A stretch of 20,999 bases of DNA from JBEKYH01 sp049511115 (lineage in GTDB: Bacteria > Planctomycetota > Phycisphaerae > Tepidisphaerales > Tepidisphaeraceae). Under the pieces are notes generated by a model. It searched no databases, was not told the origin of the DNA, and saw only the letters and a program-made list of their open reading frames with translations. The stretch lies in assembly GCA_049511115.1 (NCBI GenBank), contig JBEKYH010000023.1, positions 1 through 20,999 of the forward strand. Direction: 5' to 3'. Made by a program: the position numbers and the translations under genes. Positions 1 to 8,188 of the stretch are shown one piece after another (positions within the stretch are counted from its first letter, which is position 1; every line of letters begins with the position of its first letter).

Positions 1-2
1 CC

Positions 3-566
3 CTGGTGCGCCTCGCCCGCGACCCGCTCGCCGCTCATCGCGCCGCCTGGATCGCCTCGCCCGACGATCCGCGCGGACTATCCCTTCTCCCCGGCCTGAT
101 AACTGCCGACAGGCTCACCGACGCCAAGGCCGTCAGCCTCATCACGCGCCTCTCTCCGCCGCCGCGCTCGTTGCGCGTGCCGCATTTTGGGCGCGTCTCC
201 GCCGTGCGCACCGATCTGCGCGAGCCGGCCGATCACGAGCGCGGCAACGGCGAATTCAGCGACGTTCCCGACGCGGGCGTGGATTTCACGGTAAGCGTTG
301 ACGGCCAGTGCATGGAGCCGCGCTACGAAAGCGGCGAGCGCGTCGGCTGCTCCATCCGCCGCTGGGAACGGGAAGGTTTTGTCTGGGGGAAAGACTACTG
401 GATCCGTTTCACCGACGGCCAGACGACTCTGAAGCGCGTGCGCCCCGACCCGCGGCACAAGGAGCGGTTCATCTGCGCGCCCGTGAATCCCAAGGCAAAG
501 CCGTTCTCGCGCCGCAAGGCCGACGTGGAAAAAGCGGCGCGGGTGCTGGTGGTGATTTCGGGGTGA
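3..566 (+). CDS. S24/LexA-type peptidase-fold protein, 5'-partial
   Basis: The reading frame is open to the window edge, so the N-terminus (perhaps a DNA-binding domain) is missing. Numbering from the first in-window GTG at 6, residues about 60-165 read like the S24/S26 LexA-repressor peptidase fold: a 'GRVSA' strand, then 'VDGQCMEPRYESGERV' around residues 98-113, and 'TTLKRV' around 140-145, ending with a 'APVNPKAKPF' strand typical of the fold's C-terminus. In the family the nucleophile is the Ser of 'GDSMEP' and the base is a downstream Lys. Here K143 is present but C102 sits in the Ser position. Members of this family are self-cleaving repressors or UmuD-like proteins, but no HTH is visible in this part, so regulatory function is inference. 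The gene converges on the He_PIG remnant 11 bp away. Fold call is fairly sure; target and role are unknown. Confidence 0.7.
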   Translation: MVRLARDPLAAHRAAWIASPDDPRGLSLLPGLITADRLTDAKAVSLITRLSPPPRSLRVPHFGRVSAVRTDLREPADHERGNGEFSDVPDAGVDFTVSVDGQCMEPRYESGERVGCSIRRWEREGFVWGKDYWIRFTDGQTTLKRVRPDPRHKERFICAPVNPKAKPFSRRKADVEKAARVLVVISG

Positions 567-577
567 AGTCTGGTTCT

Positions 578-988
578 TTAAGTCACCGTCAGGGTGAATT
601 GCTGAGTGGCCTGCGTAGTACCACCGATTTCGGCGATCAGCGTCAGCGCATACGTGCCGGCGCTTCCTGCCGCGGGGGTGCCGTAGAGCAGGCCCGTGCC
701 GTTGCCGTTGTCAACGAAACTGATTCCCGCAGGCAACGCGCCGGATTCCAGAAGACCCTCGGCCGGTGACCCGGTTGTGTTGATCGTGAAACTGGCCGCG
801 TTCCCGGTGGTGAACGTCGTATTGATCGACGACGTGTTTTCGGCGGCCGCGCCAGGGGTCCCGGAAATCGTGGCCGTGCCGTTCCCGTTATCCTTGAATG
901 CAGCCCACGCCGGGAGAATGCCGCTCTCGGCAATGCTGCCGACGGGAAAGCCGGTTGTGGTTACGGTAAACGATCCCGCCGCACGCTC
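578..988 (-). pseudogene. in-frame remnant of He_PIG repeats behind the stop of the 989-4264 gene
   Basis: Directly after the TAG at 989-991 the same frame continues for 136 codons to TAA at 578-580. It reads 'AGSFTVTTTGFPVGSIAESG', then a DNGNGTATISGTP motif, then a second DNGNGTG motif and a final 'ATQQFTLTVT'. These are the same Ig-like He_PIG modules as in the upstream gene. The first module lacks its N-terminal strand, and about 30 residues are missing between its 'GTPG' turn and the next 'TTFTTG' strand. There is no in-frame ATG or GTG near the start, so independent translation is unlikely. It is best read as the former C-terminus of a longer protein, cut off by the TAG. Stop-codon readthrough is the alternative, but nothing in the sequence suggests it. 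Confidence 0.75.
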
Positions 989-3900
989 CTACACGACCGT
1001 CAGCGTAAAAGTCTGCGTGGCGTTCGGGCCCACGCCGTTGTCGGCGGTGAGAAGGAGGATATACGTTCCGGCCGACGACAAGCCCGGAGTCCCCGAAATC
1101 GTGGCGGTGCCGTTGCCATTGTCGAGGAAGCTCACGCCGGCTGGCAGCGCGCCGACCTCGGTCAAAACGTCGGTGGTGGGGATGCCGCCACTTGTCGTGA
1201 GCGCGAACGCGCCGTCTGGACCAAAAATTGGAGTGGGTACCGGGCCATTCGTGTCAACAGAGAACGACCCCGGCGTGCCAACCGAAAACGTGGCGCCGGC
1301 AGCGCTGAAAATTGAAGGCGGCTGGTCGACGGTCAACATAAACACCTCCGTCGCGCTTGCCGCGCCGCCATAGTCCGCGTCGATATACAGTCCGTAAACT
1401 CCGCCAGTCGAGGGCGCTGGAGTGCCGGACAGCGTGGCCGTGCCGTTGCCATTATCAACGAAGGAAATGCCCGCGGGAAGTTCGCCCATCTCGCTCAGCG
1501 TCGGGATGTTTCCCGTGCTGCTGTTCGTCGTAATGATGAAGGATCCGGCTTGACCAGTGGTGAAGGTCTCACCGGCGCTGGTGATATTCGGCCCCGCATT
1601 TACGTTCAGGTGAAAATTCTCCGTGGCGTCCGGAGCGATTCCATTGTTGACCTCGATATTCAGCAGGTATTGGCCGCCGGCTGATATCGCAGGCGTGCCG
1701 GAGAGCGTGGCCGTGCCATTCCCGTTGTCTTGAAATGAAATGCCGGCGGGCAGCTCGCCGGTTTCTGTGATGGCGGCGATTGGCATGCCGGCGGTGGTGA
1801 TAGTGAAGGTTGCGGGCGAGCCCGCGGTGAAGGCCGCCGAGGCGCCGCTTGTGATGACCGGCGGATCTCCTACGACGAGCGTGAAAATCTGCGTGGCGTT
1901 GGGAGCAACTCCATTGTTGACGGTGAAGTTCAACGTGTATGTGCCAATGGCCGAGAAATCAGGGGTCCCCAAGAGCGTGGCGGTGCCGTTGCCGTTGTCG
2001 TGAAATGCAAGGCCGGCGGGCAGCGACCCGGTTTCCGTGATGGCGCCGACGGGCAGCGCGCTTGTGCGCACTGTGAACGATGCGGCTTCGCCGGCGGCGA
2101 ATGTGGTTGTCGCCGCGCTGGTGATTGACGGCGCTCCGTCCACGGTCAGCGTAAACGCCTGGACGCCGTTGGGGGCGATGCCGTCGTCAGCGGTAATCTG
2201 TATAACGTAGGTTCCGTCCGTGCCGGCGGCGGGTGTGCCCCCGAGTGTGGCGGTTCCGTTTCCGTTGTCGCCGAATCCGACGCCGGCGGGCAGGGCGCCA
2301 AGCGCTGTAAACGAAGCCGGGTTGTCCGGGAAGCCTCCGGGCGTCAAGATGGTGAATGACCCATCCGGTCCGAAGCTGGTTTGGGGAAATCCGTCGGTCG
2401 TGCTCACAATCGTGAATGATCCCGCCGCGCCAACCGTGAACGTTGTGGCGGCACTGCTGACGAAAGCCGCCGGCTGATCGACGGTCAGTAAAAACGTTTG
2501 CGATGCATCGGGCGTAACACCGTTACTTGCGGTAACCGTCACTCCGTAAACCCCGCCGGTCAACGACGCGGGAACTCCAGACAGCGTTGCGGTGCCATCG
2601 CCGTTATCGACGAAGCTGACGCCGGCCGGCAGCGTGCCGATCTCTGTTAGGGCCGGCGTGATCGGTATGCTGCTGGTCGTCGTAAAAGTGAATGATCCTG
2701 CCACACCGCTTGTGAAAGTCGTGCCGTTGCTATCGCTGATGTTTAACGCCTGATCCACCGTCAAAGTAAAGGCTTGTGAGACATCAGGCTTGACGTTGTT
2801 ACTCACGGTTAAACTCAAGGGGAATGAACCCCCGACAGCGGTCAGGGGGACCGTTCCGGAAATCGTCGCGGTCCCATTGCCGTTGTCCTGAAATGCCAGG
2901 CCGCTGGGAAGGGCGCCGTTCTCGGTGATAACGGAGTAAGGGAAACCGGTGGTCGTTATGGTAAATGATCCGGCGTTTCCAGCAGTAAAAGTCGTGGCGG
3001 CGCTGCTGGTGATCACCGGAGAGTGGCCAACCGACAGCGTAAACGCTTGTGAAGCGTCTGGCGCGACCCCATTACTCGCGGTGAGATTCAGGATGTATAT
3101 TCCGCCGTCGGACGCGGGTGCATTTCCGTAGATTGTCGCCGTGCCGTTGCCATTGTCTTGAAACCTGAAGCCGGCGGGCAGTATGCCGGTTTCTGTCAGT
3201 CGCGGGTTCAGCGGCAGGCTGCCGCCCGTCGTAACGGTGAATGACCCGGCGACACCGGTCGTGAAGCCGGCGCCTGGCGCGCTGTCAATCGACGGCGCGT
3301 CGCCGATCGTCAATTTGAATGCCTGCCTCGCGTTCGGCTTCGCTGGATTCTTAGCGGTAAGATTCAAAATGTACGTCCCAAAGACATTTTCCGCCGGCGT
3401 GCCCGATATGGTAGCGGTGCCGTTGCCATTGTCGCGAAATGAAATACCGGGCGGCAGGGCGCCTTTTTCCGTGATAGCGCTGCTCGGGAAGCCAGTGGTG
3501 GTAACGGCAAATAATTCCGCGCCCCCAGGGGGGAACGTGGCCGCGGCATTGCTCGTGATGGCCGGCGCCTGATCAACGCTCAACGTCAGAGTTTGCAACG
3601 CGCTGGCGGCTATGCCGTTGTTCGCCGTCACTTCGAGGACGTAGCTTCCCGTGGCGGCTGCCGCAGGTACGCCGGAAATTGTCGCGGTGCCATTGCCATT
3701 GTCGACAAAAGTCAGTCCGGCCGGCAGTGAACCAGCCTCGCCGATCTGGGCAATGGGAAATCCCTTTGCTCGGATAGTAAACGCGCCGGCCTCGCCGACG
3801 GCGAACACCGTGCTGTCAGCGCTTTTAATCGCCGGCGACTGATCAACCGTTAGCGTAAACGGTTGTCGCTTGTAGGGCTTATTGCCACTCTTCGCGACCA

Positions 3901-4117
3901 CCGACAAAACATAAACCCCCGCTGTCCCAGCAGTCGGCTGACCGCTAATAACCGCGTTGCCGTTGGGTTTCGCGGTCCAGACCAGCCCGCTCGGCAGCGC
4001 TCCCGACTCTTGAAGCGTGCCGATCAACGACTCACCCGACTTGATGACTGTCCGCTGAGCTACACCCACCTCGAATGTCGCCGAGTCGGCGCTCAGAAAA
4101 CCTGTTATACCGGGGGT
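989..4117 (-). repeat. tandem array of ~270-bp He_PIG coding repeats (array 1)
   Basis: About eleven coding repeats of roughly 260-330 bp. The most conserved core encodes DNGNGTAT and recurs as near-identical 'gccgttgcc(g/a)ttgtc' strings on the + strand. Modules 6-7 and 10-11 pair as a 'GGVYG' module followed by a long 'GPDG' module, giving a higher-order period of four modules. Confidence 0.8.
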
Positions 4118-4264
4118 CGTTGCCGCGGCGCTCAGCAGGTTCCGAGTTTCCAGCGTCTGCATGACAGCCGGACAGGGTGATATCCCGCGCCGTCTGGCCG
4201 CCATTCTTAAATTCTGATTCGTCGGCGACCCTCTACCATTTACCACTGATTGGCGAGTAAACAT
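989..4264 (-). CDS. giant secreted-type protein of 11 Ig-like He_PIG modules with LEPR-xLL leader
   Basis: 1091 aa. Residues 1-50 form a basic leader with 'LETRNLLSA' at 38-46, the LEPR-xLL N-terminal motif known from planctomycete exported proteins. No classical hydrophobic signal peptide is obvious. The rest is about 11 modules of 85-110 residues, each with 'F..G..GSFT(I/V)TT', 'LPAG(I/L).F.DNGNGTAT(I/L)SGTP', 'G.Y.LN(L/I)TA.NG(I/V).P.A.Q.FTLTVD'. This is the He_PIG (putative Ig) pattern. Modules 7 and 11 are longer, with a 'FGPDG(S/A)F' insertion. The only Cys is in the leader. The start is supported by GGAGG five bases before ATG 4264. There is no C-terminal anchor or sorting domain, and the frame continues beyond the stop as a remnant. 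Likely a cell-surface or secreted adhesive/structural protein; substrate and partner unknown. Paralogue of the gene at 4488-8015. Confidence 0.85.
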   Translation of the reverse strand: MFTRQSVVNGRGSPTNQNLRMAARRRGISPCPAVMQTLETRNLLSAAATTPGITGFLSADSATFEVGVAQRTVIKSGESLIGTLQESGALPSGLVWTAKPNGNAVISGQPTAGTAGVYVLSVVAKSGNKPYKRQPFTLTVDQSPAIKSADSTVFAVGEAGAFTIRAKGFPIAQIGEAGSLPAGLTFVDNGNGTATISGVPAAAATGSYVLEVTANNGIAASALQTLTLSVDQAPAITSNAAATFPPGGAELFAVTTTGFPSSAITEKGALPPGISFRDNGNGTATISGTPAENVFGTYILNLTAKNPAKPNARQAFKLTIGDAPSIDSAPGAGFTTGVAGSFTVTTGGSLPLNPRLTETGILPAGFRFQDNGNGTATIYGNAPASDGGIYILNLTASNGVAPDASQAFTLSVGHSPVITSSAATTFTAGNAGSFTITTTGFPYSVITENGALPSGLAFQDNGNGTATISGTVPLTAVGGSFPLSLTVSNNVKPDVSQAFTLTVDQALNISDSNGTTFTSGVAGSFTFTTTSSIPITPALTEIGTLPAGVSFVDNGDGTATLSGVPASLTGGVYGVTVTASNGVTPDASQTFLLTVDQPAAFVSSAATTFTVGAAGSFTIVSTTDGFPQTSFGPDGSFTILTPGGFPDNPASFTALGALPAGVGFGDNGNGTATLGGTPAAGTDGTYVIQITADDGIAPNGVQAFTLTVDGAPSITSAATTTFAAGEAASFTVRTSALPVGAITETGSLPAGLAFHDNGNGTATLLGTPDFSAIGTYTLNFTVNNGVAPNATQIFTLVVGDPPVITSGASAAFTAGSPATFTITTAGMPIAAITETGELPAGISFQDNGNGTATLSGTPAISAGGQYLLNIEVNNGIAPDATENFHLNVNAGPNITSAGETFTTGQAGSFIITTNSSTGNIPTLSEMGELPAGISFVDNGNGTATLSGTPAPSTGGVYGLYIDADYGGAASATEVFMLTVDQPPSIFSAAGATFSVGTPGSFSVDTNGPVPTPIFGPDGAFALTTSGGIPTTDVLTEVGALPAGVSFLDNGNGTATISGTPGLSSAGTYILLLTADNGVGPNATQTFTLTVV

Positions 4265-4341
4265 CTGCGCCTCCGGAACTTACGGCGACTTCCTCCGTTT
4301 GCTCGCGTGCGTGAAACGCAAAAGCGCGGACAACGTGCAGT

Positions 4342-4372
4342 ATTATTCGTGGTGTCCTGTGACTCGCGGCAA
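4342..4372 (-). promoter_or_regulatory. weak promoter-like pair upstream of the 989-4264 gene
   Basis: On the minus strand TTGCCG (4367-4372) and AATAAT (4342-4347) are separated by 19 bases, about 78 bases upstream of the ATG at 4264. The spacing is longer than the usual 17, so this is a weak candidate. It lies in the 223-bp spacer between the two paralogues, which otherwise shows only a small + strand reading frame. Confidence 0.2.
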
Positions 4373-4399
4373 CTCAATTCCAGATTTTTTTGGAGGAAA

Positions 4400-4495
4400 A
4401 TGAGAATTGTTGATGCGGCGCCCGATGACGTGATCTTCCAAACCGTCGCGGCACGAGCGGCGCCCGCGCAATTTCTGCCATACGCTCCTACATGA
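4400..4495 (+). other. 31-codon frame with strong Shine-Dalgarno, possibly a broken gene start
   Basis: ATG at 4400 is preceded by GGAGG after a T run, but with only three bases of spacing. The frame reads MRIVDAAPDDVIFQ and onward for 31 codons, stopping at TGA 4493-4495. That stop lies inside the 3' end of the opposite-strand He_PIG gene, in the tail shared with its paralogue. I recognise no family. It could be the stub of a gene cut at that junction, or chance. Confidence 0.12.
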
Positions 4496-7400
4496 CCGTC
4501 AGCGTAAAAGTCTGCGTGGCGTTCGGGGCCACACCGTTGTCGGCGGTGAGAAAAAGGATGTAAGTTCCCACGGAAGATAACTCTGGGGTTCCAGAAATCG
4601 TGGCGGTGCCGTTGCCGTTGTCGAGGAAGCTCACGCCGGCCGGCAGCGCGCCGACTTCCGTCAATGCGGAGTCAAGCGGGAAGCCGCCGGTTGTCGTAAG
4701 GGTGAAGGAACCATCAGCGCCGAATTTGGGGAAGGGAACTCCCGTGATAGTGCTGACCGTGAAAGAGTTCGTCACGCCGGCGGTGAAAGTGGCGGCCGGG
4801 CTGCTCACAAACGACGGCGCCTGGTCAACGGACAATTCGAACAGTTGCGTCGCAACCGGCGTAGTGCCGTTGGCCGCGGTAATGCTCACTCCGTAAACCC
4901 CGCCGGTCCCCGGCGCGGGCGTACCGGAAATCGTGGCCGTGCCGTCGGCGTTATCAACGAAGGTGACGCCTGGCGGCAGCGCTCCCACTTCCGTCAAAAC
5001 CGGGGTGATTGGCAGGAGGCTGGTCGTTGCGATGGTGAACGATCCCGCCGCGCCGCTCGCGAACGCGGCCGTGGCGCTGCTGGTAATGGTCAGCACCTGG
5101 GTAACCGTCAAGGTAAATCCCAGCACCGCATCGGGCTCGACGCCATTGTTGGCGGTGATGATCAAGGGGTAGGTTCCTCCGACGGTGGATTCCGGCAAAT
5201 TCGCCGCGATCGTCGCCGTTCCATTCCCATTGTCGGCAAACGTCACGCCGGCGGGGAGCTGGCCGCTCTCGGTAATGGCGGCATTGGGGAATCCGGTCGT
5301 CGTGATGGTAAATGACGAGCTCGCGTTCGCGTCGAAATTGATGGCGTCGCCGCTGGTGATGGCCGGCGGCTGATCGACGGTCAACGTCAGCGTCTGCGTA
5401 GCCGCCGGCGCAAATCCGTTGCTGACGCTGAGATTTAAGATATAGGCGCCGTCGGCAGACGGCGCCGCAGCGCCGGCGAATGTGGCAGTTCCGTCGTGGT
5501 TGTCGGCGAACGTGATTCCGGCGGGGAGCGCGCCGATTTCCGCAATCACCCCATACGGCAGCCCGCTGGTGGTAACCGTAAACGATCCAAGGCTGCCGGT
5601 CGTGAATGTCGCCGTTGGGCTGCTGGTGATCGACGGCGGGCCGTCGACATAAAGCGTCAGAGATTGCGCGGTGTCTGGCGCAATTCCATTGCTGGCAGTG
5701 ATATTCAAGACATACGCTCCGCCGGCGGATGCGGCGGGTGTTCCAGAGATGGTGGCGGTGCCGTCGCCGTTATCCTTGAACAGGAGACCCGAAGGCAGTT
5801 TGCCGGCCTCGCTCAGCACCGTCGCGGACGGCACGCCGCCGCTAGTGTTGATGGCGAACGACCCGTCCGCGCCGAACGTGCTCGATGGCGCGGGGTCGTT
5901 GGTGCTGACGGTGAACGATCCCGCAGTGACGACTGCGAATGTCGCCGTGGCGCTGCTGAAGAATGCCGGCGGCTGATCCACGGTCAGCACCAATAATTGG
6001 GCCGCGTTCGTCGCCGCGCCGAAGTAAGTGGCGGTCAGATACAACCCATAAATTCCGCCGGTCGATGTTGCCGGCGTCCCTGAGATGGTGGCCGTTCCGT
6101 CGTCGTTGTCGACGAAGCTGATGCCGTTGGGGAGGTTGCCGATCTCAGCGAGGGCGGGAAGCGTCGATTGCGTGTTGCTCGTTGTCATCGTGAACGTTTC
6201 CGCCACACCGACCGTGAATGTCGCCGCGGCGGGGCTGGTGATCGCGAGGGATTGATTCACGATCAGCCTGAAAGCTTGCGTGACCGCGGGCCCGATTCCG
6301 TTGTTGACGGCAATCGTCAGGGGATAGCTGATTCCACTCACGCCTGGGTCTGGAATGCCCACGATAATCGCGGTGCCGTTGCCGTTGTCCTGGAAAGTCA
6401 TTCCACCGGGGAGCGTGCCGCTTTCGCTGATGACGCCGACGGGGAAGCCGGTGGTGGTAATGGTAAATGAACCGGGAACACCCGCTGTAAACGGCGCGGC
6501 GCCGGTGCTGGTGATGGATGGCGTTTGCCCGATCGTAAGCGTAAACGCCTGCGTGGCGGCGGGGGCAATTCCGTTGTTGACCGTGATATTCAAGGGGTAC
6601 ACGCCGTCGGCCGAGGCCGTCGCCATGCCGGAGATCGTTGCCGTGCCATTTCGGTTATCAACGAAGGTGATGCCGCCGGGCAGCGCACCGCTTTCGGTGA
6701 TGACGCCGTTGGGAAATCCGCTGGTGGCAACGGCATACGATCCCAACGTTCCCGCGATGAACGTCGCCGCCGCGCCGCTGGTGATGGCAGGCGGGCCGTC
6801 GACGTAGACGGTAATCGTTTGCGTGACGCTGGGCCCAATTTCATTGGTCGCGGTGAGATTCAGCACATAGATTCCCGCTGCCGACGCAGTTGGCGTGCCG
6901 GAGATCGTCGCGGTGTTATTGCCGTTATCCTGGAACGTCAGCCCACTCGGCAGCGCACCCGATTCGGTCAAAACCGCGACGCTCGAAGTTCCCGTGTCGG
7001 CGTTGATGGTGAATGACCCGGCAACTCCCGCGCTGAACTCCGCGATAGCGCTGCCGGCAAGTAATGGCGCCTGCTCAATGCTGAGGGTGAACGCCTGCGT
7101 GGCGACAGGTCCGATGCCGTTGTTGGCGGCGAGATTCAGGATGTAATTTCCCCCGGCCGAAAGCGCCGGCGTGCCGGAAATGGTGGCCGTGCCATTGCCG
7201 TTGTCCTGGAATCGAATGCCGGCCGGCAGGGGACCCGTCTCTGTCAATCGCGGATTCAGCGGCAGGCCGGCGCTGGTGGTCACCGCGAATAACCCGGGGT
7301 TTCCCGCGATGAACGTCACCGCGCCCGCGCTTTGAAACTGCGGGGGATGCCCGACGGACAACGTAAATGTCTGGTGCGCATTGGGCGCAGCTCCATTCTT

Positions 7401-7886
7401 CGCCGTGAGCTTCAACGCGTACGTGCCGTAGGCAACCGCCTCTGCGCCGATCGAGAGCATGGCCGTTCCGTCCCCGTTATTCTGGAATGCAATGCCCGGC
7501 GGGAGAATGCCCCTCTCGGTAATCGCGCTATTGGGAAACCCCGCCGTGGTGACGGTAAACGATCCAGCGGTTCCCGTTGTGAAAGTCGCTGAGCTGTTAC
7601 TGGTAATAGCCGGGGCCTGATCGACGGACAGCGTAAAGTTTTGCCGCGCATTGGGCTTGTCGCCGTTGCTGGCGACGAGAGACAAAACATAAACGCCCTC
7701 GCTCCCGTCCGCTGGCTGGCCTGTGATTGTCGCCCGTCCATTTCCCTTGCTCGTCCAAACCAGCCCGCTGGGAAGCGCCCCCGTCTCCCGGATGCTCGCG
7801 ACAGGCGAGCCGCTGGCTTTGATCACAGCCCTTCCCGCCGCGCCGATATCAAAAGTCGCCGAGCCGATGGTGGTAAATAGTGGATG
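4488..7886 (-). repeat. tandem array of ~270-bp He_PIG coding repeats (array 2)
   Basis: About twelve coding repeats in the same style as array 1. The last four modules (short, short, 'GGVYG', long 'GADG') parallel the last four of array 1, pointing to duplication of a four-module block before or after the genes split. Confidence 0.8.
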
Positions 7887-8015
7887 GCCGGCCGCCGCGG
7901 CGCTGAGCAGCACTCTCCCTTCCAGCGCCTCCGCGACGGCAGGTGTGTGCAAGGCCCGTCGTTTTGCGTGTTTTCGTGGGAATTCCCGGTTGTGATCGGT
8001 TCTCCCAGTTCGCAT
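4488..8015 (-). CDS. giant secreted-type protein of 12 Ig-like He_PIG modules with LEPR-xLL leader
   Basis: 1175 aa from ATG 8015; a TTG at 8027 would add four residues, and neither has a clear ribosome site. A basic leader (HNREFPRKHAKRR) precedes 'LEGRVLLSA' at residues 31-39, the LEPR-xLL export-associated motif. Then come about 12 He_PIG Ig-like modules with the invariant 'LP.G..F.DN.NGTATISGTP' core. Modules 8 and 12 carry the longer 'FGADGSF' insertion, each preceded by a 'GG(I/V)YG' module, matching the layout of the downstream paralogue but with one extra module. There are no Cys residues, as expected for an extracytoplasmic repeat protein. The last ~75 nt and nine bases from the TAG onward are nearly identical to the end of the 989-4264 gene. 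Probably a surface or secreted adhesive/structural protein; ligand unknown. Confidence 0.85.
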   Translation of the reverse strand: MRTGRTDHNREFPRKHAKRRALHTPAVAEALEGRVLLSAAAAGHPLFTTIGSATFDIGAAGRAVIKASGSPVASIRETGALPSGLVWTSKGNGRATITGQPADGSEGVYVLSLVASNGDKPNARQNFTLSVDQAPAITSNSSATFTTGTAGSFTVTTAGFPNSAITERGILPPGIAFQNNGDGTAMLSIGAEAVAYGTYALKLTAKNGAAPNAHQTFTLSVGHPPQFQSAGAVTFIAGNPGLFAVTTSAGLPLNPRLTETGPLPAGIRFQDNGNGTATISGTPALSAGGNYILNLAANNGIGPVATQAFTLSIEQAPLLAGSAIAEFSAGVAGSFTINADTGTSSVAVLTESGALPSGLTFQDNGNNTATISGTPTASAAGIYVLNLTATNEIGPSVTQTITVYVDGPPAITSGAAATFIAGTLGSYAVATSGFPNGVITESGALPGGITFVDNRNGTATISGMATASADGVYPLNITVNNGIAPAATQAFTLTIGQTPSITSTGAAPFTAGVPGSFTITTTGFPVGVISESGTLPGGMTFQDNGNGTAIIVGIPDPGVSGISYPLTIAVNNGIGPAVTQAFRLIVNQSLAITSPAAATFTVGVAETFTMTTSNTQSTLPALAEIGNLPNGISFVDNDDGTATISGTPATSTGGIYGLYLTATYFGAATNAAQLLVLTVDQPPAFFSSATATFAVVTAGSFTVSTNDPAPSSTFGADGSFAINTSGGVPSATVLSEAGKLPSGLLFKDNGDGTATISGTPAASAGGAYVLNITASNGIAPDTAQSLTLYVDGPPSITSSPTATFTTGSLGSFTVTTSGLPYGVIAEIGALPAGITFADNHDGTATFAGAAAPSADGAYILNLSVSNGFAPAATQTLTLTVDQPPAITSGDAINFDANASSSFTITTTGFPNAAITESGQLPAGVTFADNGNGTATIAANLPESTVGGTYPLIITANNGVEPDAVLGFTLTVTQVLTITSSATAAFASGAAGSFTIATTSLLPITPVLTEVGALPPGVTFVDNADGTATISGTPAPGTGGVYGVSITAANGTTPVATQLFELSVDQAPSFVSSPAATFTAGVTNSFTVSTITGVPFPKFGADGSFTLTTTGGFPLDSALTEVGALPAGVSFLDNGNGTATISGTPELSSVGTYILFLTADNGVAPNATQTFTLTVM

Positions 8016-8076
8016 TGCTTCCGCCAACTTCTGCGCCGATCCGCCACCTGGGCGCCGAAGAACTGCTCACGATCCG

Positions 8077-8187
8077 ATGGGAAAAAAGCTTGGAAAAATG
8101 GTACTGCGCCTGCATGGTCATCGCAACCGAAGCCAGCCCCCAATCAGCTTGCCCCGGCTGAAGTGCCAATTCGCCGGAATGGCGTAA
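8077..8187 (+). other. 36-codon frame abutting the topoisomerase VI-A fragment
   Basis: The frame starts at ATG 8077 (MGKKLGKMVLRLHGHRNR...) and ends at TAA 8185-8187, one base before ATG 8189. It contains 'PPISLPRLK', faintly like the segment that precedes the catalytic domain in topoisomerase VI-A proteins. It may be a relic of the missing N-terminus or chance. No ribosome site is seen. Confidence 0.12.
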
Positions 8188-8188
8188 A

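Noticed and set aside
578..991. Programmed readthrough of TAG to make a longer repeat protein
   Set aside because: The region after the stop lacks the start of a module and has an internal ~30-residue deletion, which fits decay better than use.
696..1373. Long plus-strand frame opposite the He_PIG region, and similar ones throughout 1740-7880
   Set aside because: They mirror the repeated minus-strand codons (recurring VAVPLPLS-type words) and have no own ribosome sites or domains.
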